A stretch of 64,000 bases of DNA from Blastocladiella emersonii ATCC 22665. Its lineage: Eukaryota; Blastocladiomycota; Blastocladiomycetes; Blastocladiales; Blastocladiaceae. The notes below the pieces were generated by a model that searched no databases, was not told the DNA's origin, and worked only from the letters and a program-made list of their open reading frames with translations. The position numbers and the translations under genes are program-made. The stretch spans positions 620,001 through 684,000 of the forward strand of contig JANHCV010000012.1 of the NCBI GenBank assembly GCA_025594325.1, read 5' to 3'. Each line of letters begins with the position of its first letter. Position 1 is the first letter of the stretch. Shown piece by piece: positions 53,101 to 61,643 of the stretch.

Positions 53101-53867
53101 CCGAGTACCACCACAACCCGCACCCGCTCCTCAATCCGTCGCCCGGCTCCAACGGCGACGCGGGCGGCGGCGGTGCGCACGAGCTTCCGACGATCCCGAG
53201 CACGGACGCTGACACCGACGAGTCGCGCGTCGCGTCGACCTTGTCGTCTTCGTCCTCGCTCGACCAGCCCGTTTCATCGGCGCTGACCCGCCCCCACACC
53301 ACGACGCCGCGCGTCTCCTCACCGCACCCGGCGCGCGCCTCCGGGATGCACGCGAGCACAGGTACCGTGGCGGTCGTACGGCTCGGCAGCGGCAACATCT
53401 CGCCGCCGCGCCCGTCCGCAGCGCACTACCACGGGAGCAACCTGCAGGTCCACGCAGCCGCCGCCGCGGCCGCCGCGACGGCGGGCGGCAACGCGCTGGG
53501 CGTCGCGGACGCTGGCCGCGCGCGATCTTCGGTCAGCATCATCGTGCGCGACGCGGACGGCGACGTGGTCCCGGGCAGCACCAACGGGTCGCAGTCGTAC
53601 CTGCCCGCGCCCGAGGAGGCGGGCGTGTCGGTTTCGGCGGGCGATCTGCGCCGCACGGGTGGGCCGGCGTCCCGCAGTGTTCCGCGCGGACCGTCGTCGC
53701 GACAGCGCGTGCTGGACATTGGTAGCAGCGGCGACGGGAACGATAGCGGGTCGTCGAGCGGGAGCAGCAGCGGGGACGAGGGCCGACCGTCGCCGCCGCA
53801 CGCGGCGGGGTCGCAGACGCAGCCCCGCACGCAGCCGAAGCGGCGTGGGCGGCTTGTGTCGAACTGA
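50165..53867 (+). CDS. two-span membrane protein with a very long disordered Ser/Pro-rich tail, 1210 aa
   Basis: join(50165..50504,50575..53867); intron 70 nt (GTACTAATG...GTCTACCAG), phase 1. Residues about 55-80 (LPLALLIKLLIGGLSWVTVA) and 86-112 (FVTILVSSGCAFLIVALLYV) are membrane spans. A short charged helix follows (EHIRATEEKRLKEIEDKRKA EERAKA). The remaining about 1050 residues are Ser/Thr/Pro/Gly-rich with no folded domain apparent, including SSSSSGGGGGGTG and HHNPHPLL. The end is basic (QPKRRGRLVSN). The two-exon split separates the membrane part from the tail. No family recognised. A plasma- or organelle-membrane scaffold regulated by phosphorylation is possible (inference). Confidence 0.65.
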
Positions 53868-54039
53868 GTGAAACTATGAGACTATATCAACTTAGACACT
53901 GGGCATGGGGTGTTGAGCGATCAGTCGAGTTCAGATTGCGACCATGATGGTCCTGAGCAAGGCCGCGATGACCACGGTGGACGTGCTGGACAAAGTGAGT
54001 ATATTTTGGGCTCCGACGCTCCTAAACGAAACGGTCCGT

Positions 54040-54500
54040 TCAAGCAAACGACTGGAACAGCTCGATCGAGCAGCTGGTGCGGTCAACGATGGACACCAGT
54101 GCAGCGATCAGCGCAGCGTCCACGTTTGGCGCGAGCGAGACCATGTACCTGCTGGCGCCTGAGCGGAACCGCGTCTCGCGGAGCGCGGTGGCGACGTACT
54201 GCCCCTTGCGGCCCGTGCGCGGTACGCCATAGAAGAAGTACACGTCCTTCTTGGACATGTAGAACTCGACGAACATGCCTTCGAACCCGGGGCGGTCCGC
54301 ACGAGTTCCCGTGTCACGCGACGACTTCGAGCGCCGTAGCCCCGCTGGCATCAAAGATCTTGAAGCTCTCGTGGAAAGTATACTTGTTCGGGAGGAAGGT
54401 CGAGACGAAGGCCGTTGTCCCGGTCGACGGGTTGGTGGCCGTGATGGGGAGCACGGTCTTGACCGATTCGTCGCAGTCGAAGACCAGGAGCTCCTTACCC
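54040..54500 (-). pseudogene. LURP-one-related (DUF567) protein remnant
   Basis: Two blocks on the minus strand. The first (about 54500-54317) reads ELLVFDCDESVKTVLPITAT, FVSTFLPNKYTFHESFKIFD ASGATALEVVA and stops. The second (about 54300-54040) reads FVEFYMSKKDVYFFYGVPRT, YMVSLAPNVDAALIAALVSI VDR. The VAPGVDAALIxALxxxxD end and SFKIFDASG middle are hallmarks of LURP-one-related proteins, a tubby/scramblase-like beta-barrel family. The blocks are joined by a shift, or by a 38-nt intron that would be unusually short. Upstream exons are not clear. Such proteins are common in plants and in some early-diverging fungi and oomycetes. Confidence 0.55.
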
Positions 54501-54586
54501 GACTATGCTAGCTCGTTGCGGTGTCAAGGGCCTCGTACCGCAGACGTTCAGTGACTTCAACGGTGGAGAGCAGCGGGTGCAAGATC

Positions 54587-54652
54587 GAGGGCTAGAGCCC
54601 TAACGAGGGCTAAAGCCCTCTTTTTAGTCGAGGGCTAAAGCCCTCTTTCTAG
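54587..54652 (+). repeat. three tandem GAGGGCTAAAGCCCTC hairpins ending in CTAG
   Basis: Hairpins at 54587 (GGGCTAGAGCCC variant), 54605-54620 and 54630-54645; the last is followed by TTTCTAG. A terminal hairpin just before CTRR is the 3'-end signature of Helitrons, though no Rep/HUH protein is found here. The same core recurs at 58647 (inverted) and 13399. Confidence 0.5.
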
Positions 54653-54735
54653 ACCGGGTCGCGGCCGGATAGGGTGCCGACGCACACGTGAGCATGTCGC
54701 CCTCTCGTCATGTGAATGTCCTCAAAACGCGTGAC

Positions 54736-54780
54736 AGACGCGTCGTTTGTCATCTGACCGCTGTGGCGCAACGCGTCCTG
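54736..54780. promoter_or_regulatory. full-length dispersed ACGCGT motif
   Basis: CAGACGCGTCGTTTGTCATC TGACCGCTGTGGCGCAACGC GTCC: two inverted ACGCGTC halves about 40 bp apart. It lies downstream of the 54988-55755 gene, close to the hairpins. Confidence 0.5.
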
Positions 54781-54987
54781 GCTGCACACGTGACGTGCTT
54801 CGGCCCAACCCGCGGATGGGTGGGGTTCGGCTGGTCGCGCAACGCGCGTTGTTCGACGCGCGGTGCGCTTTGCACCGACTTGCGCGGGAAGATCAGATCG
54901 TGGGAAAGCGAAAAGTGTCTCTTTGAGCGAAAGGAAACATGAGTATGCGCGAGGGGAATGAACAAAGTCGGGGCGGGAACGAGTGTA

Positions 54988-55755
54988 TCAGGTCGACGAG
55001 GACAGGCGGCCGCTGCGGCGCCGCTTGGGCTGCGCCTCGTGCTCGTCGTTGACGAAGCACTCCTCGTGCTCCTCCTCGGCGGCCGCGGCGGCGGTCGCCG
55101 CCGTGCGCTTCGTCGCGTTGGCGGTAGACGTCGGGACACCGGCTTGGTCGTCACCGATGGCGGCGGGCGTGCACGCCGCGAGCGCCGCGGTTGTCGGAGC
55201 CGCAGCTGCGGCCGCGTCGTCCATGTCGCACCCGACCGACACGGAGTTCGAGTCCGGCACCCCCACGACGATCTTGTCGATGCTGCCGATCGCGATGAAC
55301 GAGTGCGTCCAACTGGGGTCCGCGCAGCTCGGGAAGCCGCCGTACTTCTTGGTGCCGGTGTTCATGCCGCCGGCGTTCTTGGTGTTGGCGGGCGAGTTGA
55401 TGGCGGGCGACACAACAGCCGGCGGATGGATCGCGTGCTCCTGCGTCACGGGCGCCGCGGCGGGCGAGACGACGGCGGCCGAGATGTCGACGGGCTGCTG
55501 GATCGTGAGCTGCTGCGCCGCGGGTTCCGCGGCAATCGAGGCGGCGGCCTGCTGCACACCGTGACCAGCGGCGCCCGATGCGACGCCGTTTGCCGCGGCG
55601 CGGGCGGCCTGGTGCGCGGCGAGGTTGTTGACAAGGTTCTCGCGGCCGTCGCGCTTGCACTCGTGGCCCTTCATCGTGCGCGGCACGCCTGCCGAGGTGA
55701 AGGCCTCGTCGCCGGGGAAGCCCGGGTCGTCGTCGGATTCCGACGAGTCCGACAT
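54988..55755 (-). CDS. uncharacterised Ala-rich protein divergent from the PIF1-like helicase, 255 aa
   Basis: ATG at 55755 (MSDSSESDDDPGFPGDEAFT); an acidic N-terminus, then RTMKGHECKRDGRENLVNNL AAHQAA, an Ala/Gln/Pro-rich part, a better-conserved-looking stretch (TKKYGGFPSCADPSWTHSFI AIGSIDKIVVGVPDS) and a basic end (QPKRRRSGRLSSST) that may be nuclear-targeting. No domain recognised. Its start codon and that of the helicase frame overlap in the palindrome ACATGT. If both belong to one mobile element, this could be a partner protein; that is a guess. Confidence 0.45.
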   Translation of the reverse strand: MSDSSESDDDPGFPGDEAFTSAGVPRTMKGHECKRDGRENLVNNLAAHQAARAAANGVASGAAGHGVQQAAASIAAEPAAQQLTIQQPVDISAAVVSPAAAPVTQEHAIHPPAVVSPAINSPANTKNAGGMNTGTKKYGGFPSCADPSWTHSFIAIGSIDKIVVGVPDSNSVSVGCDMDDAAAAAAPTTAALAACTPAAIGDDQAGVPTSTANATKRTAATAAAAAEEEHEECFVNDEHEAQPKRRRSGRLSSST

Positions 55756-58519
55756 GTTCACGTCGCAGAGGAACCGCGGCCGCGGCGGTGCCGTCAGCGT
55801 CGCGCGAGCCGGACCCGTGCTTGACGTCGTCGGTCAGTCGGAGAACGTCATTGTTCTCGACACGACTATCGTCAACTCGGACGTGGAGGGCATCCTGGCC
55901 GACGACGGCGAAACCGAGGCGAGCCTCGAGCGCATCGAGAGCGTGACTTCTACGCCGATCCCTGGAATGGGCCACGGCATGATGGGCACCCAGCTCTTCC
56001 CCGACGTGCAGCCGTTCGATGTCAACGCCGCGCCGCCGCCGCCGCCGTACCTCGAGACACCCATCTCGCCGACTGACGTCAAGAAGATCATGGCTCAACT
56101 ATGCGCTGCCGCGGCTCAAGGTCATCCGACTGCGGATGTCGGCGCCGTACCTGTCGTTCCCGGGCCCGGGCAGCCACCCATGATCGGTATTGTTCCCGCA
56201 GTGCCATCTGGAGCCTCGACAAACACATCTCAGCATGGTATCGACCCGGAAATGGCCGTCGACGTGCCCGAACCAGAACTCGGACCAGCCGTCGACGTTT
56301 GGCGCAGCGCCTTCACGACCACGCCAACGGATCCTGACGCGCGCGCGCGGTTCCTCGTCACCAAAGCCGCGGACTCAATCAGCAACTTTGCCTACGACAC
56401 ACGCGGCGACGAGTGGAGCGACGAGGAGCAGCGCACTGTGCACACGCCCGCGTACGCGAGCCTCGCGCAGGTCTCGCTCAAGTTCAACCTCAACGAAGAG
56501 CAGCACCGCGCGTTCGTGCTCTTCCTCATGCCGCTCATCGACACCTTCATCGGCGGCAACGCAGGTATCTCAGACGCTGCGGCCTCGGCCGAGCAGAACG
56601 TGATCCTGTTGGGCCGCGACGACGTCCAACATGTCGTCGGCACCGCGGCCCTCCCGCCCATGAGCAAGGACCGGACGCCGATCATCCTCACCGGCTCGGG
56701 CGGCACGGGCAAGTCGCGCGTCGTCGATGCAATCCGATACTTTCTCGCGTCCTGGAACCGGGAAAAGTGCCTCATGGTCATGGCCATGACCGGGATCGCG
56801 GCCGCCAACATTGGCGGTACGACCATCCACGCCGCGTTCTCTTTTATTCGCTAAGGCCGAAAGAAAACAGCCCGGACGTGGCCCGTTTGCGTACCGATCC
56901 TGCGGTTGCCATCGCGTGGAAAGGGCGTCTCGGCGTCGTCATCGACGAGTTCTCCATGTGCGACGCGACTTTACTCGGCCGTATCGACGCGAACATGCGC
57001 CTCCTGCGGCGGTGCGACGAACCATTCGGCGGGTGCATCGTCATGCTCGCTGGCGATCATTTACAGCTGCCTCCCGTCAACGGAACTGCCCTGTACAAGG
57101 TGCCCGCCGTGCTCAACGACGCGCCGGACTCGTTCTACCTGCGCATGACGTCAAAGCAATTGACGGTCCCCGAGCGCGTGGATCGAGGCCAGGTCGCGTA
57201 CTGGCGCACTACACGCGCTGTTCGTCTCGTGAAGAGCAACCGATTTGTCGACGATCCTCCATGGGGCAACGAAATGGACGCGCTCCGCCTCGTCGAGGCG
57301 TCGGACACGCTGTGCGACCTGATCAACTCGCGTACGACCGCCCAGCTTCAGCAGCAGGTCGACGAAAACGGCAACAACGTCCTCAAGGAGATCCTCAAGA
57401 AGCCCGGACTCACGGTTATCGCGCCTGACAACCACACGCGCCACGCCTTCAACCTGCTCTACACGCGGCTCGCAGCAGCAAACCCGAACCGCATCGTGTT
57501 CCAGATCAAGGGCAACATCACGCGCCCGCGTGATAGGCGCCGCACGCGTGAACGCGTCGCCATCTGCGACAAGGACGTGTTCCGCCTCGGAGGAGAGCCA
57601 GAAACCACGACTGAACTGCCGGCCATCCTCGAGCTCTTCGTCGGAATGGAGATGCGCGTCAAGACCAACCAGTGCGTAGCAAAGGGATGCGCGAACGGTG
57701 CGGTTGGCGTCGTGCACCACATCGACTGGAAGCCCGACACCACGTTCACGCGAACCGCGTCCAACATGTACCGGCCATCCTGCGCTCCACTCAACGTGTG
57801 GAATCGACCTGCCCGACGCTCCTCGTGGCCCTCGCTTCCCGGGCATGCCGGCCGCGTGGCCTGACACGGTCATCCCGCTTGCCGTGGAGAAGAAGGACTT
57901 CCTGTACATGGCGGGCGGTTCCACGTCGCGAGAGCGGGTCGTCAGCACAACGGGGGATTCGCTCCCGCTCTGTGTCAACAACACCAAAACCAACAGGAGC
58001 AAGTATCCTAATCATGTCGTCGCGCACATCGAGCAGTACCCAATGGTGCCAGCCTTCGCCATGACGGTCCACGGGGTTCAAGGCGTGACCAAGCACGTCA
58101 TCGCCCTGGCAGATCCGCGTCCCGCGGGCATGGAGCGTCTCATCAGCGGCGCTTCCCTGTACGTGGCGTTATCGCGGCTTCGTCGCTCAAAGTACCTGCG
58201 GGTGCTTCAGCCGATCCCAAGAGCCGTGCTCAAGTCCATGAAGCCGGATCCACTCGCAGTGGCCGAGGACAAGCGGCTCCAGATGCTCGACGAGCTGACC
58301 AAGACCGCTTTCGATCAAGGTACAGCCATCGCACCAGGCGACCCGTGCATCGCCAAGCTCTTCGACGACGCGATTCTCTTCTCGCGCCAGCACGCGGGTG
58401 AGAAGCTAGTCGCCAAGCGCGCGTCCGATGCTCTCAACGCAAGGTTTCGGCGATTGGCCAAGAAACGTGCTGGAGGCGAGGACGGCTCACAGAACGCCAA
58501 GAAACAGAAAACACAGTAG
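55754..58519 (+). pseudogene. PIF1-like DNA helicase with two frameshifts
   Basis: All helicase motifs are present in order, but in three segments. Segment 1 (to 56854) has LNEEQHRAFVLFLMPLIDTF, motif I GSGGTGKSRVVDAIRYF and Ia MTGIAAANIGGTTIHAAFSF. It stops at TAA 56852. Segment 2 (frame shifted, about 56855-57780) has motif II VVIDEFSMCDATLLGRID, III LAGDHLQLPPVNG and a long linker. Segment 3 (about 57770-58519) has FPGMPAAWPDTVIPLAVEKK, AMTVHGVQGVTKHVIALADP and SLYVALSRLRRSKYLRVLQP. These are the PIF1/RecD-like motifs typical of Helitron-associated and eukaryotic PIF1 proteins. The N-terminal 200 residues are unrecognised. The C-terminus ends in a short basic tail (AKKQKTQ). Probably a dead mobile-element helicase. 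Confidence 0.8.
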
Positions 58520-58646
58520 AGTATTAACGTAGTGTATTCCATCATCTAATCCATCAATAGCACGATTTCCATAGCTCGATCACCTAAATCTCCTGTGCGG
58601 GACGCACGCGACAGCACCTCCACCAGTCGTGCACCATACGTGGCGG

Positions 58647-58658
58647 GGGCTTTAGCCC
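58647..58658 (-). repeat. GGGCTAAAGCCC hairpin on the far side of the helicase
   Basis: On the minus strand GAGGGCTAAAGCCCCCGCCA CG. Matches 13399 (GGGCTAAAGCCCGCGCCACG) at 19 of 20 positions. Confidence 0.5.
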
Positions 58659-58751
58659 TCGATTGAAAACCAAATGCGAAGCGTTTAGGTGCCTCAAGTA
58701 TAATCCTCTCTACCGGACCACGCAACGCAACCCTCTCGCAGGACGCGGCGC

Positions 58752-58796
58752 GCGAGACGCGTTTTGAGGCCAACACGTGAGTGGCGCAGCGCGTCC
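58752..58796 (+). promoter_or_regulatory. full-length dispersed ACGCGT motif
   Basis: GCGAGACGCGTTTTGAGGCC AACACGTGAGTGGCGCAGCG CGTCC. Second bounding copy around the helicase block. Confidence 0.55.
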
Positions 58797-59101
58797 CTCT
58801 AGGCTTGTTGCGTGCGCTCCTCGAGCTGAACGTTAAGGTGTAACTGTTGGCTCACGCAAAATGCTTTGTTTGCGTGTGCGATAGAGCGGTCACAGGCCCA
58901 GCTGCAGCGAGCTGCACGGAACCGCGAACCTCAGCGATCCGCACGCAACGCGACGTTCAATATCGCGCTATTTCCTGACAGGGACGAACCCTGTGCGAAA
59001 CCCTACCCACCATCCAGCGAGAAGACATGGAGAGAGGAGATACAGAACTTTGCGAGTATATACATAGGTGTGCATGATCTCTCTCCCACCTGGCGACACT
59101 T
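58797..59101. other. intergenic
   Basis: 3' flank of the GPI-anchored protein gene. No further gene seen. Confidence 0.4.
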
Positions 59102-60250
59102 CTACACCACCAGCGCGAGCGCGCCCGCGACGACCGCCGCCGCGACCTGCTGCCACACGCCGCCGCCGCGCACGTTGTCGCCGGCGCCCGACTCCTCGCC
59201 GGCGCCCTCGTCACTGGGCGCGCTGCCCGAGCCCGAGGTCGAGGCCGGGAGCGTCGCGGCGGACGCCGCCGTGGCGCCACGCGTGCCCGTCGCGGCACTG
59301 GGCGCGGTGCGCGTCGCCGAGGCACCAGCTGCCGAAGCCGAAGACGATGAGGGGGTCGAGGAGGAAGGGGCGGCGGGGGTCGAGGGCGTCAGCGTCGTCG
59401 TCGCGGCACTCGAGGAGGAGGCGGGCGGAGCTGTGGCGGGTGGGGCAGCAGAGAGTGAGGACCCAGTCGCAGTCGTAGTGGTCTCGGACAGCAGAGGAGG
59501 GGCGGGAGTCGAAGTAGAGAAAGGAGATGGGGAGGTGGTCGTAGCGGTCGCGACCGCGTTCGTGGGAGGCGAGCTCGGGGCGGATGAGGATGGGGTTGAG
59601 GTGGCGGGGACCGTACCCTCGGACGCGGGCTGCGACGACGAGGACGCGAGCGGCGGCGGCGTAATGGCGGGCGCGCTCTCGCTGCTACTGCCCGTCGTCG
59701 TCGAGGACAGCGGCGGCAGCGACGCGGTGCCGCCCGGCGGGAACGCCGTGGCCGAGGAGGCGGCGGGCGCGGTGGGCTCGGGGGTGGGGATGACGGAGGC
59801 GTCGGACGAGGGCGAGGGCGACAGCGTACCACTGGTACTGCTTGCGGGCGGCGCCGCGGTCACCGTGCCCGGGATCACAAAGCCCGACTCGCACGCGATA
59901 AAGCAGTTGTTCTGGGCCTCGGACGCGAGCGGGAACGCGGCCGCGCACTGCGTCACGCACGAGCCTTGAGATCGCGGAGAGGGCCGTCAGCGACCATGCG
60001 CGCGACACGCACGACCCCACCAAAGAAACGCGCGCAACGTACCCGTGTTGACCGGCACGCTCGACCCGCCATGCGGCACCCCGACACACGCGGCGCGGCA
60101 CGCCACGTCGGCCTCGCTGCACCCGGCGAGACACGCGTTGGTTGGCGAGCCGCCGTCAATCACCTGCGCCGACGCGAGCGGGGCGGCGACGGCGGCGAGG
60201 ACGAGGAGGACGGCGAGGAGCGGCGACTTGATGGTGTTGCGCGAGTTCAT
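59102..60250 (-). CDS. GPI-anchored Ser/Thr-rich surface protein, 356 aa
   Basis: complement(join(59102..59964,60043..60250)); intron 78 nt (GTACGTTGCG...GATCTCAAG), phase 1. The signal peptide is SPLLAVLLVLAAVAAPLASA. A short cysteine-rich module follows, with paired C-x3-C units: CLAGCSEADVACRAACVG, SCVTQCAAAF and NNCFIACESGF. Then about 230 residues of Ser/Thr/Pro/Ala, a heavily O-glycosylated stalk. The end, GGGVWQQVAAAVVAGALALV, is a GPI-attachment hydrophobic tail. Layout matches fungal cell-wall or plasma-membrane GPI proteins. The opposite-strand frame over the stalk (58866-59969) is a shadow. The cysteine module is not CFEM by spacing. Ligand unknown. Confidence 0.8.
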
Positions 60251-60569
60251 GGTGTTGATGCGTTCCGTGTGTGTGTAGATGGCGAGCAAAGGTGCACGGG
60301 TGGATAGCGTAGCGAGAGCGGGAGGGGAGTGCGGGAGAGGCGGCGCGGTCTTATGCGGTCGGTGCGCGGCAGGAGGGCGGCGAGCGAGCGAGACCACGGC
60401 GGCGAGCGAGCGCTGTGGCCCGCACGGGAAGACGTGCGTGTGCTCGCGGGCGTGTCTCGGGTCGGGCGGGCGGCAGGTGAGACCTTGGCGGGTCGAGTCG
60501 ACGGTGAGACACGAGGCGGGTGAGACAGGGCTACGGGGTGTATTACAGGGTGAGACACGCGCGCGGCAT
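60251..60569. other. promoter region of the GPI-anchored protein gene
   Basis: Between two same-strand genes. No gene and no clear TATA box. Confidence 0.4.
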
Positions 60570-61361
60570 CTACGCGCCGGTGAGCTGCTTGGTCTTGGCC
60601 TTGACGACGGCGTCGACGTCGGCGCAGTACTTGTCGGCGATCTTCTGGACGTCGTTCTGGAGCGCGCGCTGGTCGTCCTCGGACAGCGACGCGAGCCCAC
60701 TGCCGCCCTTCTTGCCCTTGATCTTAGCGAGCTCGGTCTGCCGGGCGGCGCGGACCTTGGCCTTGGCGTCCTCGCCGGCCTTGTGGAGCTGCTTGGCCAT
60801 GGCGGCGCGCAGGTCGGCCGAGGGTTTCGGGACGGGCACCTTGAGCGTGTTCTTGGTCTCGACGACGGGGTTGAGGCCGAGCCCGGCGCCGCGGATCGCC
60901 GCCTCGACGTGCTTGGCGGCCTCCTCCTCGGGGACCACGACGAGGAGCGTGTGCGGATCCTTGACGGTGACCTGGGCGACCTGGGCGAGCGGGACGGCGG
61001 CCTTGTGCAGCTTGACGTGCACGCGGTCGAGCAGCGTCGGCGACGCCTTGCCGACCGAGAGCTTGTCGCACTCGGCGCGCAGGTGCGCGACCTGCGCCTC
61101 CATGGTCTTTTCCATGGCCGACGAGTCCCACTCCCACCCGCTGCCGGCACTTTCAGAAGGCGCAGCGGCGCCGCCCTTCTTGCCGCCCTTGCCGCCCTTG
61201 GCCGCGGGCGCCTTCTTGGCGTACCCGCGCGCCGGCACCGCCCAAACGGCGATCGGGGTGCGCGCGAGGGCGATCGCGGCGGGGCGGGCCACGGCGGCAG
61301 CGTGCGGCAGGCCGGTCGCGGCGACGCGCAGGGCCGCGCGGGTCAACAGGAGCGAGTTCAT
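60570..61361 (-). CDS. RRF1: mitochondrial ribosome-recycling factor, 263 aa
   Basis: Start at 61361 (MNSLLLTRAALRVAATGLPH) gives an Arg/Ala-rich mitochondrial presequence; the frame opens upstream but that part lacks targeting character. After a Lys/Gly linker come the RRF landmarks: MEKTMEAQVAHLRAECDKLS VGKASPTLLDRVHV, QVAQVTVKDPHTLLVVVPEE, IRGAGLGLNPVVETKNTLKV PVPKPSADLR, and a helical end. RRF splits the post-termination ribosome together with mitochondrial EF-G2. No intron. Head-to-head with the gene at 61644 (282 bp between starts), which suggests a shared promoter. Confidence 0.9.
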   Translation of the reverse strand: MNSLLLTRAALRVAATGLPHAAAVARPAAIALARTPIAVWAVPARGYAKKAPAAKGGKGGKKGGAAAPSESAGSGWEWDSSAMEKTMEAQVAHLRAECDKLSVGKASPTLLDRVHVKLHKAAVPLAQVAQVTVKDPHTLLVVVPEEEAAKHVEAAIRGAGLGLNPVVETKNTLKVPVPKPSADLRAAMAKQLHKAGEDAKAKVRAARQTELAKIKGKKGGSGLASLSEDDQRALQNDVQKIADKYCADVDAVVKAKTKQLTGA

Positions 61362-61643
61362 TGCAGCAAGTGGGGTCCGCGGGCCGATCGGAGGTCGTTC
61401 TCTGAAAAGAGGAAAAGCGCAAGCAGGCAGCGTTGTGCCTTCGCCGCTCACGTGGGCCGCGGCCGACGTGCAGAACGCGTGCGTGGGCCCGCTTTCCCGC
61501 CCGGGCAGGAGCGAGACGCCCGCGGCTCCGCCACTTCAGTCTTCCGAGTCGCCCGCGCATCGCCTCTCCCGCCCCCTCCACCCCTTATAGTAAACGCAAC
61601 GTATCTGATCACACGCACCGACACACCGACCTACGACCCGAGG
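61362..61643. promoter_or_regulatory. bidirectional promoter between RRF1 and the Rcy1-like gene
   Basis: A 282-bp divergent gap containing CTTATAGTAAACG at about 61585 (TATA-like, 60 bp before the plus start). No other motif is seen. Confidence 0.45.

Noticed and set aside
51881-53398. 505-aa minus-strand open frame
   Set aside because: Antisense to the disordered tail of the 50165-53867 gene, a GC-driven shadow.
58866-59969. 367-aa plus-strand open frame
   Set aside because: Antisense to the Ser/Thr stalk of the GPI-anchored protein; the minus strand has signal peptide, spliced cysteine module and GPI tail.
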